Source: JBFWML01 sp050251635
Lineage (GTDB): Bacteria > Campylobacterota > Campylobacteria > Campylobacterales > SZUA-545
Assembly (NCBI GenBank): GCA_050251635.1
Contig: JBFWML010000035.1
Location: forward strand, 1 to 22,406
Direction: 5' to 3'
DNA: 22,406 nt
In this document: positions 1 to 7,914 of the stretch, piece by piece
How the letters are laid out: the number at the start of each line of letters is the position of its first letter
Numbering within the stretch: position 1 is the first letter of the stretch
Position numbers and translations under genes: made by a program
Notes under the pieces: model-generated
What the model saw: only the letters and a program-made list of their open reading frames with translations
Database searches by the model: none
Told to the model about the DNA's origin: nothing

Positions 1-2
1 GC

Positions 3-131
3 CGTATTCTCGAGGAGGCCATCACCTCCCGCGGTTATGTGCCTTTAAGGGGGTATTGCGGACATGGTATCGGACGCAAACCCCACGAAGAACCCTCGAT
101 TCTCAATTACGTAGAGGGAAGGCCCGACTCC
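3..131 (+). pseudogene. map: Methionine aminopeptidase type I, internal fragment, broken at a junction
   Basis: Frame 3 is open from the window edge and reads a typical MAP stretch containing GYCGHGIGRKPHEEP followed by NYVEG. The His of CGHGIG is a metal ligand of the family and the HEEP His contacts substrate. After about residue 40 (near position 115-131) the frame loses all MAP similarity, because the DNA from there on is antisense to the carbonic anhydrase gene. The expected continuation (a GPKIKNGMVF-type segment with the C-terminal metal-binding Glu residues) is absent, so the product could not be active. The 5' part lies outside the window. Family identity is clear; the exact break point is uncertain by several bases. 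It is either a rearrangement scar or an assembly or amplification chimera. Confidence 0.8.
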
Positions 132-484
132 TTGCCGATAACCGCGCCGTCAAGAATCGTCGCGCTCATGCCGATCAGGCACGCGTCTTCGATCGTGCAG
201 CCATGCAGCATCACCTTGTGGCCGACGGTGACGTCGTTGCCGATGATCGTGGGATGACCGTCGGATTCGTCGGCTTTTTTGTGGTGGGTCACATGGACCA
301 TGCTGCCGTCTTGAATGCTGGTGCGCGCCCCGATTTTAATATGGTGCACGTCGGCGCGGATGACCACACCAAACCAGATCGAGCTGTGTTCGCCAATCTC
401 CACGCGGCCGATCACGTCGGCGCTCGGGGCGACAAAAACGTTTTGCCCGATTTTGGGTTCAAACTGTTTAAAACGGGTAATCAT
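107..484 (-). CDS. Gamma-class carbonic anhydrase family protein, C-terminally truncated
   Basis: This is a left-handed beta-helix (hexapeptide repeat) protein of the gamma-carbonic anhydrase/YrdA family, which normally forms trimers with a metal held by three His. The ligands are visible as His64 in SMVH and His89 and His94 in TVGHKVMLHG. It starts with MITRFKQFEP, and its ATG overlaps the ppk1 stop by 4 bp (482-484), so the two are probably co-transcribed and coupled. Only 125 residues are encoded against about 170-180 in the family. Similarity stops after LDGAVIGKES, and the final five residues (GLPST) come from antisense methionine aminopeptidase DNA. The last beta-helix turns and the C-terminal helix are lost. 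The truncation coincides with the chimeric junction, so it may not be biological. Confidence 0.85.
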   Translation of the reverse strand: MITRFKQFEPKIGQNVFVAPSADVIGRVEIGEHSSIWFGVVIRADVHHIKIGARTSIQDGSMVHVTHHKKADESDGHPTIIGNDVTVGHKVMLHGCTIEDACLIGMSATILDGAVIGKESGLPST

Positions 485-2574
485 AAAACCCCCGCTTTTT
501 TCAGATACTCCTCGATCGCCTGCCCCATGCGGTTGTTGACGCCGCCGATGCGGTGCTGATCGGCGGCAATCTCTTCGAGCACGCTTTGGGCGTCAAAGCC
601 GTTTTTAGTTTCGGCAGGCAGGCGGTAGCTGCCGTCGTTTTGCAGCTCCCGCGCCTGTTTGCTATCGGCCAGCTGCAGGCGCAAAATGCCCAAAAACGCC
701 TTGGCGATGTCGGCATCGTACACGGGCGTCATCAATTCGATGCGGCGGGTGAGGTTGCGGGGCATCCAGTCGGCGCTGCTGAAAAACACGGACGGCGCGG
801 CGTGTTTAAAATACAAAATCCGGGCGTGTTCGAGGTATTTGCCCACCACGCTGACCACCCGGATATTTTCGCTCACCCCTTTAACGCCGGGGCGCAGACA
901 GCAGATGCCGCGCACAATCAGGCTGATTTTCACCCCCGCCTGGGAGGCTTTGTACAACGCGGTAATCACATCCTTATCCACCAGCGAATTGACCTTGGCG
1001 ATAATTTCGCCTTCGCTCTTTTTGCGGGTTTCGGCGGCGATGAGTTCGAGCAGATAGGGCTTAATCTGCGTCGGCGCCATGGCCAGCTCTTCAAGCAGTG
1101 TGTTTTTGGCAAAACCGGTGATATGGTGGAAAAACCGCACCGCGTCCTCGCCGATTTTCTGGTTGGAGGTAAACAGCCCCACATCGGTGTAGATCCGCGC
1201 GGTGGCGGAGTTGTAGTTGCCGGTGGAAAGGTGCACATAGTGCTTAAGCTCTCCGGTCGCTTCGCGGCGGATTACATGGGCGATTTTGGCATGGATTTTT
1301 AATCCCACCACGCCGTAGATGACGTGAGCGCCCGCGCTTTCGAGCGCCCTGGCCCACTTGAGGTTGTTCTCTTCGTCAAAGCGGGCCTTCAGCTCCACCA
1401 CCGCCGTAACCATCTTGCCCTCTTCGGCCGCCTCGATCAGCGCTTTAACAATGGGCGAGTTGCTTCCCACGCGGTAGAGCGTCATGCGGATAGCCAACAC
1501 GTTGGGGTCATTTGCCGCCTCTTTGATAAACCGCTCGACGGGGTTGAAGCTCTCAAAGGGCTGCAAAAGCGCCGCGTCCTGCTTGTCCATAATGGTCATA
1601 ATCGGCTCTTTGGTGTCAAAGGGCGCCAAGGCGCGGGGCGGCTGGGTTTTTAAGAGCAGATGTCCGTAGCGTTTATTGGTCACCAATTGCCAGTAGGAGC
1701 CGAGGTTCATCGGCGTGGTGCGGGCGTAAATATCGCTTTTGCTGACCTTGAGGTGGCTGGTTAAAAAGGCCAGCAGGTCGGGATCGGAGTTTTCGCCGAT
1801 TTCGAGGCGCACAATCTCCCCTTTGCGGCGCAAGCGCAGCCCCTCTTCAAGCACCTCCAAAAAGTCGTCGGCCTCCTCCTCTTCGATCAAAATATCGGCG
1901 TTGCGCGTGACGCGGAAGGGGGCGTGGCTGATCGGGGTAAAACCGGGAAAGAGGTCTTTGATATGGTGGTACACGATCGATTCGATCGGCACAAAGGTGG
2001 TGGCATCAATCTCGATAAAGCGCGGCAAAATACGCGGCAGACGGATCAGACCGAAACGCACCGGATCGGCGTGGGGCTCTTTGAGTTTCACCACCATGCC
2101 GAAACTGAGGTTGTTCAGGTGGGGAAACGGGTGCATCGCATCGACGGCAATGGGAATAATGACCGGATACAGATGGCTGGTAAAGTAGGCGTTGGCCTTG
2201 CGTTTTTGCGCCAGCGTCAACTCTTCGTAGCGGCGCACATGCAGACCCTTGTGATCGAGCACCGAAAAAAGCTCAGCGATGCGTTTTTCCAGCACCGGTA
2301 ACTCTTTGGAAACATAATCGCGGATCTGGGTGAGCTGATCGTACACGCTAAGCCCGTCGGGGCCGCCGGGGCTGACGCGGGCTTTTTCCATTTCTTTAAG
2401 GCCCGCGACGCGGATCATGTAGAACTCATCGAGGTTCGTGCCGTAGATCGCCACATATTTGAGCTGCTCCAAGGGCGGGTTGCGCGGATTAAAGGCCTCT
2501 TCCAGAACGCGGGTGTTAAACCGCAGCCACGAAAGTTCACGGTTGATGAAATGGGAGGGTTGAAAATGCGCCAT
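481..2574 (-). CDS. ppk1: Polyphosphate kinase 1
   Basis: The enzyme reversibly transfers the gamma-phosphate of ATP to inorganic polyphosphate chains. The protein is 697 residues, a normal full length. The N-terminal domain opens with INRELSWLRFN (residues 10-20). Two phospholipase-D-like catalytic domains follow. His428 in GLKIHAK matches the autophosphorylated His (His435 in E. coli) and His583 in YLEHARILYF matches the second essential His (His592). HLSTGNYN around 448-455 is also typical. The ATG at 2574 gives a canonical PPK1 N-terminus. The gene is divergent from a Na/Pi cotransporter operon across 74 bp and overlaps the carbonic anhydrase start downstream. The local grouping points to phosphate uptake and storage. 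No PhoB box was recognised in the shared intergenic stretch. Confidence 0.97.
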   Translation of the reverse strand: MAHFQPSHFINRELSWLRFNTRVLEEAFNPRNPPLEQLKYVAIYGTNLDEFYMIRVAGLKEMEKARVSPGGPDGLSVYDQLTQIRDYVSKELPVLEKRIAELFSVLDHKGLHVRRYEELTLAQKRKANAYFTSHLYPVIIPIAVDAMHPFPHLNNLSFGMVVKLKEPHADPVRFGLIRLPRILPRFIEIDATTFVPIESIVYHHIKDLFPGFTPISHAPFRVTRNADILIEEEEADDFLEVLEEGLRLRRKGEIVRLEIGENSDPDLLAFLTSHLKVSKSDIYARTTPMNLGSYWQLVTNKRYGHLLLKTQPPRALAPFDTKEPIMTIMDKQDAALLQPFESFNPVERFIKEAANDPNVLAIRMTLYRVGSNSPIVKALIEAAEEGKMVTAVVELKARFDEENNLKWARALESAGAHVIYGVVGLKIHAKIAHVIRREATGELKHYVHLSTGNYNSATARIYTDVGLFTSNQKIGEDAVRFFHHITGFAKNTLLEELAMAPTQIKPYLLELIAAETRKKSEGEIIAKVNSLVDKDVITALYKASQAGVKISLIVRGICCLRPGVKGVSENIRVVSVVGKYLEHARILYFKHAAPSVFFSSADWMPRNLTRRIELMTPVYDADIAKAFLGILRLQLADSKQARELQNDGSYRLPAETKNGFDAQSVLEEIAADQHRIGGVNNRMGQAIEEYLKKAGVL

Positions 2575-2648
2575 CGAGCCTCAATTAAAGGGAGTTAACG
2601 TAAGATTCTAGCTGATACGAGGTTACTGCCCCCTAAAAGGTTATTATC

Positions 2649-3266
2649 ATGGTTACACTTCGTTACACAGGCGAACAGATTATCATCACTCCCGCCGGCG
2701 TTTCGTTTCTCAAGGGCAAAGACGACAAATACATCTATATCCCCTCGGCTTTTAAGCTTTTTACGCTGATCGCCGACCACAGCCACTGGCACGGCAAGCA
2801 TCTGCAATACGACTTTCCCGAGCGGATGCCCTCCAACGAGGAGATGCTTATTGCCGCCACCCGCAACGACCCGGAGGTGCTGCGCCATATCGAAGAGGGG
2901 GTCAAGGAGTACGACCGCCATATCGAATCGCAAATGCATGAGGTCAGCCAGTACACCCATATGGACACCAAGGAAAAAGAGGCGCTGGTAAACAACCTGC
3001 GCTATATGAAACCCTACCGGATCCAGCGGCTGACCAATAAGCTGATCTACCGTCACATGATCAACCGGCTGGTGGACGAAATCCACACCAAGGAGATCGA
3101 ACGCATCGAAGTGCCGCCCACGCGCAACTTCTTTCATGTGCTTGAATCGATCCGCGGCGGCCTCATCGGACGTAAGGTCAGCAGCCGCGTCGGCATTGAA
3201 GCCACCACCCGCAGCGGACGGCCCGTTTTGCGTCTAAACCCCTTTGGAACCCCGGAGCAGATTTGA
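2649..3266 (+). CDS. Hypothetical protein upstream of Na/Pi cotransporter
   Basis: I do not recognise the family. The 205-residue product has no signal peptide or membrane segment and looks soluble and cytoplasmic. The N-terminal ~50 residues look beta-rich (MVTLRYTGEQ onward). The middle (about 60-155) is charged and helical with many His, Arg and Glu residues, and the C-terminus is basic (IGRKVSSRVG, TTRSGRPVLR). The ATG at 2649 follows an AAAAGG stretch at a plausible distance. Its TGA overlaps the TTG start of the cotransporter by 4 bp, which implies translational coupling and a possible accessory or regulatory role in phosphate transport. That role is inference from position only. Confidence 0.8.
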   Translation: MVTLRYTGEQIIITPAGVSFLKGKDDKYIYIPSAFKLFTLIADHSHWHGKHLQYDFPERMPSNEEMLIAATRNDPEVLRHIEEGVKEYDRHIESQMHEVSQYTHMDTKEKEALVNNLRYMKPYRIQRLTNKLIYRHMINRLVDEIHTKEIERIEVPPTRNFFHVLESIRGGLIGRKVSSRVGIEATTRSGRPVLRLNPFGTPEQI

Positions 3267-4975
3267 GCGAAGTTAACTGGATGGCCGCCCTTGCGGGGCT
3301 GGGCATGTTTCTGTTTGGGATGCTGGTTCTGGAAGGCGCCATCAAAACCGCCGCGGGTGCGCGGTTTAAGACATTGCTGAGAAAAAGCACCGACACCATC
3401 GGCAAATCGGTCTTTACCGGCGGCGTAGCCACGGCGGTGCTTCAGAGCAGCACGCTGGTTTCGCTGATGGTGCTGGCCTTTGTGGGTGCGGGCATTATGA
3501 CGTTGCAAAGCGGCATCGGCGTAATGTTCGGGGCCAATATCGGCTCCACCGGAGTCAGCTGGATTGTGGCGCTGCTGGGCTTTAAGGTCAAAGTGGACAG
3601 CTTCGCCATGCCGATGATCGGTATCGGTGGCTTGGGGCTGCTTTTTGCGGGGCAAAGCCGCAAAGCCCACGCCTTTTTTTCCATGTTGATGGGCTTTGGT
3701 CTCCTGTTTTTCGGCCTTGAGATGATGAAGCAGAGCATGGATCACGTGGCCGAACATGTCGATCTGGAGGATTTCCGCGCCTACGGCCTGCTGGCCTATG
3801 TGGGCATGGGTTTTCTGCTCACCGTTATTATCAACTCCAGCGCCGCAAGCATGGCGATCTTTCTGACCGCGCTGGGAGCCGGCGTGATCGACTTTACCAC
3901 GGCCACCGCGCTGGTTATCGGCGCCAACGTCGGTACAACGGGCACGATCGTGCTCAGCGCCCTAGGCGGCACGCCGGATAAGAAACGGGTGGCCTCCGCC
4001 CATGTGCTTTTTAATGTCTTAACCGGCGTGATTGCGCTGATTTTGCTTGCGCCCATGAACTGGCTGATTCTGGATGTGATGGGCATGTCCGGCGATCCGG
4101 TCTTGGGGCTGGCGATTTTTCACACCCTCTTTAACGTCATGGGCGTAGCGCTCTTTACCGCCACGATTCCCATGCTGGCTTTGTGGCTGGGCCGCCGTTT
4201 TACCCGAACCGAAGTCAAAATCACCAAGCATATCGATTCGGTCAGCCCGCAGATTGCCGAAGCGAGCGTCGTGGCACTGAAAAACGAGGCGCTTCACCTG
4301 CTCAAAGAGGTGATGCGTTTTTCGCTGGTGATGTTCAACATTCCGCCCAAAGAGGTCTTTTCGCTTAAGCGCAAAACAACGGCGATCGTTTATTCCAGTC
4401 AGGGCATTTTGGATGTCAATGTCGATGAACAGTACGCCCGGCTCAAAAAACTCGAAGCGGCCATGCTCGAGTACGCCACCCGCGTCGGCGATCGCTCCCC
4501 CGAAGATGAAGCCGTGCTCAACCACGCCCTGGCCGCCGCCCGCGAAGCGACCTACGCGGCCAAGGTGATCAAAGACATCAAGCACAATCTGGACGAATTT
4601 GCCGTCAGCGAAGATGATTTTATGCTCGATCACTACAACCAAGCCCGCCTCCGGGTTGCTGATCTGTATAAATACCTGCTCATGGCGATGGACGCCGGCG
4701 CAACCGGCGCAACCGACATTTTGCAAAATCTGGAAAAGGTTTTCCAAGAGATCAAGAACGAGGATGCCAGCACGCTGAAAAATATCTCACGGGCCATCAA
4801 GTCCGGCGATATTGCCCAGCACAATTCTCCGGCCTTTATCTCCATCAACCGCGGCGTGGTCAACGCCTCCGATTCGCTGGTGGAGGCGGCAAAACTGCTG
4901 TTTCTATCCGAACACCAGAGCGCCGCAAAGCATGAGGGCAATCCGGGCGCACCCACCCACGGTGACAATGCATAA
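3263..4975 (+). CDS. Na/Pi cotransporter family protein with C-terminal PhoU-like domain
   Basis: This inner-membrane protein of 570 residues is predicted to carry sodium-coupled phosphate transport (YjbB/NptA type, PF02690). Two inverted Na/Pi repeats are visible. The first has VLQSST (Q61-S62-S63-T64) followed by a GANIGSTG loop; the second has IINSSAAS (N191-S192-S193) followed by GANVGTTGT. Several hydrophobic helices run to about residue 310. The cytoplasmic tail (about 330-550) is a helical PhoU-like region. The start is a TTG at 3263 overlapping the preceding stop, with GGAG about 5-8 bp upstream; an ATG at 3281 is an alternative. The gene overlaps the acyltransferase start by 8 bp, so three genes appear co-transcribed. 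YjbB-type proteins can also export phosphate, so the direction of transport is not settled. Confidence 0.92.
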   Translation: MSEVNWMAALAGLGMFLFGMLVLEGAIKTAAGARFKTLLRKSTDTIGKSVFTGGVATAVLQSSTLVSLMVLAFVGAGIMTLQSGIGVMFGANIGSTGVSWIVALLGFKVKVDSFAMPMIGIGGLGLLFAGQSRKAHAFFSMLMGFGLLFFGLEMMKQSMDHVAEHVDLEDFRAYGLLAYVGMGFLLTVIINSSAASMAIFLTALGAGVIDFTTATALVIGANVGTTGTIVLSALGGTPDKKRVASAHVLFNVLTGVIALILLAPMNWLILDVMGMSGDPVLGLAIFHTLFNVMGVALFTATIPMLALWLGRRFTRTEVKITKHIDSVSPQIAEASVVALKNEALHLLKEVMRFSLVMFNIPPKEVFSLKRKTTAIVYSSQGILDVNVDEQYARLKKLEAAMLEYATRVGDRSPEDEAVLNHALAAAREATYAAKVIKDIKHNLDEFAVSEDDFMLDHYNQARLRVADLYKYLLMAMDAGATGATDILQNLEKVFQEIKNEDASTLKNISRAIKSGDIAQHNSPAFISINRGVVNASDSLVEAAKLLFLSEHQSAAKHEGNPGAPTHGDNA

Positions 4976-5876
4976 AAAGGATTCCGGCCTTTCGTCCTTC
5001 CTGAGGGCCAAGGCTGCGATGCTGCTTCTAAAAGGGTTGGCCGCGCTTCCCTTGGGCACCGCCCGGAACCTGGGATCGGTCATAGGCTGGACGGGCTGGA
5101 CTTTTGGCAGCTCACACGCACGCATCACCCGAATCAATTTAGCCGCCTGTTTTCCGGAGCTTGACCCTGAATCTTTGGAGAGACTGGGTAAAAAGAGCCT
5201 CATTGAGTCGGGTAAAACCGCCGCAGAGATGGGCGCCATGTTTCTATGGCCGCCCGATCGGCTCCTGGGTCTGATTGAACGGATTGAAAACGAGTCGCTT
5301 CTTGAGGGACTGATTGAAGAAAAAAGAGGAGTCGTCGTACTGCTGCCCCATCTGAGCAACTGGGAAATGATGGTGGCTTTTCTTGCCCAGAAAGGACACT
5401 CGGTCGTTCTATACCGCCCGCCCCGGGAGCCGCGATTGAATGATTTTCTTTTGGCTGCACGCGCAAGAACCGGAATGATTCCGGTACCCACCAGCCAAAA
5501 AGGAGTTGTAAGGCTCTTTAAAGAGCTGGAAAAAGGTGCCCTCACCGCCATCTTGCCCGATCAGCAACCATCAAAAAAGTCGGGCGGTGTTTTCGCACCT
5601 TTCTTTGGCATCCCCTCCTATACCGCAACGCTTCTTCCCAAGGTTATCCGCAAAACAGGCGCGGCTGTCGTCAACGGCGCGGTTGTCAGAACCCAAAAGG
5701 GGTTCGAGTTGCGTTTTTTTGAGGCCCCCGATAGCCTTTATAGCGAAAACGATCAAGAGGCCGCCACCGCAATGAACCAAGAGGTTGAGAAGTGCATCCG
5801 GCTTGCGCCGGAACAGTATGTGTGGGAATATAAGCGGTTTCGCTACCGGCCTGAAGGCGAACCCCGCTTTTATTAG
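4968..5876 (+). CDS. LpxL/HtrB-type lysophospholipid (lipid A late) acyltransferase
   Basis: This 302-residue protein belongs to the LpxL/LpxM (HtrB/MsbB) acyltransferase family, which adds a secondary acyl chain to Kdo2-lipid A at the inner face of the cytoplasmic membrane. The catalytic HX4E motif is clear: His128 and Glu133 in PHLSNWE. The PDQQP segment and FFGIPSYTA are also family-typical. The N-terminus has a weakly hydrophobic stretch (residues 15-30). The ATG at 4968 overlaps the end of the cotransporter gene by 8 bp; a longer upstream frame exists but would lie wholly inside the cotransporter gene and has no family similarity. Which acyl position it modifies cannot be told from sequence. 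Its place in a phosphate-transport operon is unusual and may only reflect shared transcription. Confidence 0.92.
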   Translation: MHKKDSGLSSFLRAKAAMLLLKGLAALPLGTARNLGSVIGWTGWTFGSSHARITRINLAACFPELDPESLERLGKKSLIESGKTAAEMGAMFLWPPDRLLGLIERIENESLLEGLIEEKRGVVVLLPHLSNWEMMVAFLAQKGHSVVLYRPPREPRLNDFLLAARARTGMIPVPTSQKGVVRLFKELEKGALTAILPDQQPSKKSGGVFAPFFGIPSYTATLLPKVIRKTGAAVVNGAVVRTQKGFELRFFEAPDSLYSENDQEAATAMNQEVEKCIRLAPEQYVWEYKRFRYRPEGEPRFY

Positions 5877-5881
5877 CGGGG
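5862..5881. terminator. Hairpin between convergent genes, possible bidirectional terminator
   Basis: A perfect 7-bp inverted repeat CCCCGCT (5862-5868) and AGCGGGG (5875-5881) flanks a 6-base AT-only loop. It spans the stop codon of the acyltransferase gene and lies 16 bp from the end of the convergent cyclase gene. No T-run follows on either strand, so intrinsic termination is only a possibility. Confidence 0.35.
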
Positions 5882-5896
5882 GTTGCGCTGCCTTGC

Positions 5897-7744
5897 TTAG
5901 TACTCCTCGCCCTTGGGCTGCATCTCTGCGGTAAAGCGCATCACTTTGTTGCGGCCACCGTTTTTGGCGCGGTAGAGGGCGATGTCGGCATATTTGATCA
6001 CCTTCCACATTCCGTCGGCATCCTCGGGATAGATCGAAACGCCGATACTGACCGTTTTGCGGATGGTTTCCCCCGCCGCGCTAAAGGCCCGCTTGCCGAA
6101 GCGTTCGCGGATCTTCTCGGCGACCTTCATGGCTCCCTCTTCGTTGGCGTTGTACAGCATGACCAGGAACTCTTCGCCGCCAAAGCGCACCGCCAGATCG
6201 GACTCGCGGATCGATTCGCGCAGGGTGTCGCTCAGCCCCTTGATAATCACGTCGCCCACATCGTGGCCGTAGGTGTCGTTGACCATCTTGAAGTAGTCGA
6301 TATCGAGCATCAGCAGCGCGTAGGGCGTTTTGGCCCGCACCGCTTGACGGGCGATCTGATCGATAAACTCATCGAGGAACTTGCGGTTGTACAGCCCTGT
6401 TAGGCCGTCGCGCAGGCTGGATTCTTTGAGTATCGCCATCAGATAGCGGCTCTCAAGCACCGGTTTGGCCGCTTCGAGATAGTTGTTAAAGGTGCTAATC
6501 TCCCCCTTGACCCGCTCGATCTCCTCGCGGCCCTCGGCGGTAATGGTAATAAGCAGACTAATCTGCGCTGTGACGCGGTAGGGCAGGCAGACGTGCTCCA
6601 GTTCGCCGGGTTTGGTAAAGTGGCTGCACAGGTTAACAAAGTCGTCGGAATAAACATTCGACTCGGTTCGCAGCGCCCGGCAGTGTTCGCATCCTTGATC
6701 CTGTTTGAGATCGCAAAACCAGGTGTCGATCGTGGTGGAGTAAACCATCGTGCGGGTTTTGGACACATGGTTAATCTCAAAAATCGCAAAGTTGTTCGTC
6801 CCGACGCGGCTTCGCACGATCGAGACGATGCGATCGTAAATCTCCTCTTTGTTTCGATCGAACTCGATGGTCTTTTTGAATTTGTAAATATCCACCAGCT
6901 CATCGACAATCTCGCGGGTGCGAATCAGCGGGTTACCGCTTTCGGCATGGGTGCCACCAATCAAAATGGTGATCTTTTTATCCACGTATTTGATTGTTTC
7001 ATTGAGGCGATCATAAAGACTGTTGAGCCAGCGGGCCACGTCGCCGCCTTCGTCTTTGAGCGTCGTCTCCACGCGCTGGGTAAAGTCGCCCTCTTGGCCT
7101 TTTTTGATCGATTCAGTCAGGGATTCAAACAGCTCCAGATAGCGGTTGATAAAGTGGTTGGCCAGCACAATCACAACGGCCAAAATCACCATCGCCACCA
7201 CCAAAATCCGCAAAATGGTCAGCATCCCGCTTTTGCGCACCTCGCTGATGTCAAAAATCATGCTGACCGCGCCGAGTACTTCGCCCTCTTTGGCGTTATG
7301 GCACTGCAGACAGTTGGGGTTGTCCAGATAGTTGGCAATATAGGGGATCGTCACGCGCAGGTGAACGCTCTCGCCCGTTTCGGTCACGATATTTTCCGCC
7401 TTGCCCGAAGCGATCACGCGGTTATCAATGTCGTCCTTAGGGCCTTCGCCGTCCAGCCCCATGCCAAACTGCTCGATCACGCTCTGGGAGCGCACCACCC
7501 ACAGCTCTTCGATATTGCGCGAATTGGCGATTTTGCGCATAAAAAAATCGCGCTCGTCCATAATGCCGTTGATCATATGGACCGTCAGGCCGTCGCGCAC
7601 CAGTTCGGAAACGATTTTGGATTTATCCTTGGCGCTCTCAATTCCGTAATCCCGGAAATTCAGGGCCACGATGACGATGACGATCAGGGTTAACCCAATC
7701 AGAGTCATCGCCAGCGACAGTGTGATTTTTTTCTTCATGCTCAT
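5897..7744 (-). CDS. Membrane diguanylate cyclase with periplasmic c-type heme motif and Cys-rich GAF-like region
   Basis: The protein makes cyclic di-GMP from two GTP. In order, it has TM1 (about 8-28), a periplasmic sensor domain (about 30-172), TM2 (about 173-196), a HAMP-like linker (about 197-250), a GAF-like region (about 285-400) and a C-terminal GGDEF domain (about 455-610). The sensor carries CLQCH (Cys145, Cys148, His149), a c-type heme attachment motif, so it resembles heme-binding DUF3365/Tll0287-like sensors. The active site is GGEEF (522-526), with an RESD product-inhibition I-site at 513-516, so it should be active and feedback-inhibited. The cytoplasmic middle has Cys344, 352, 355, 373 and 386. 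The ATG at 7744 is followed by a second at 7738; either gives the same signal anchor. It is a single gene with its own likely promoter. Confidence 0.92.
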   Translation of the reverse strand: MSMKKKITLSLAMTLIGLTLIVIVIVALNFRDYGIESAKDKSKIVSELVRDGLTVHMINGIMDERDFFMRKIANSRNIEELWVVRSQSVIEQFGMGLDGEGPKDDIDNRVIASGKAENIVTETGESVHLRVTIPYIANYLDNPNCLQCHNAKEGEVLGAVSMIFDISEVRKSGMLTILRILVVAMVILAVVIVLANHFINRYLELFESLTESIKKGQEGDFTQRVETTLKDEGGDVARWLNSLYDRLNETIKYVDKKITILIGGTHAESGNPLIRTREIVDELVDIYKFKKTIEFDRNKEEIYDRIVSIVRSRVGTNNFAIFEINHVSKTRTMVYSTTIDTWFCDLKQDQGCEHCRALRTESNVYSDDFVNLCSHFTKPGELEHVCLPYRVTAQISLLITITAEGREEIERVKGEISTFNNYLEAAKPVLESRYLMAILKESSLRDGLTGLYNRKFLDEFIDQIARQAVRAKTPYALLMLDIDYFKMVNDTYGHDVGDVIIKGLSDTLRESIRESDLAVRFGGEEFLVMLYNANEEGAMKVAEKIRERFGKRAFSAAGETIRKTVSIGVSIYPEDADGMWKVIKYADIALYRAKNGGRNKVMRFTAEMQPKGEEY

Positions 7745-7819
7745 GGCGAAATTCAGCCTCCCAGCCTCATATTGTCTGTTAGAAACCCACTCACCCCGGA
7801 ACCCAAGTCCTCTAGGGCG

Positions 7820-7849
7820 ATTTTAACACGGTGATACTGTTATCTTTAA
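7820..7849 (-). promoter_or_regulatory. Candidate promoter for the diguanylate cyclase
   Basis: On the minus strand TTAAAG (7844-7849) and TAAAAT (7820-7825) are separated by 18 bp, a sigma70-like arrangement. Transcription would begin near 7812 and leave a leader of about 70 nt. This is pattern-based only; the rest of 7745-7914 holds no gene. Confidence 0.35.
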
Positions 7850-7914
7850 GAAAAACAGTTAACGTAAGAATTTTCGCTTACAGACCTCCCCCCGAAGGGC
7901 TGCAAGGGCCAAAA

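Noticed and set aside
553..2301. Long plus-strand open frames opposite ppk1 (for example 553-1302 and 1739-2188).
   Set aside because: They are antisense shadows of a high-GC conserved gene, with no family features.
4812..4967. A 52-residue upstream extension of the acyltransferase.
   Set aside because: It lies entirely within the cotransporter's PhoU-like coding region in another frame and reads as Pro/Arg-rich shadow sequence.
6593..7693. A 366-codon plus-strand frame opposite the diguanylate cyclase.
   Set aside because: It is fully antisense to a gene with clear domains, and its His/Asn-rich low-complexity product is typical of a shadow frame.
2593..7869. The 13-mer AGTTAACGTAAGA occurs in two intergenic regions, at 2593-2605 and 7857-7869, upstream of ppk1 and of the cyclase.
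   Set aside because: In 22 kb a few exact 13-base repeats are expected by chance, and the two copies lie at very different distances from the starts.
7745..7914. A small RNA or terminator in the gap between the cyclase and ferredoxin genes.
   Set aside because: Only short stems (3-5 bp) are visible, with no T-run, and a promoter reading is simpler.
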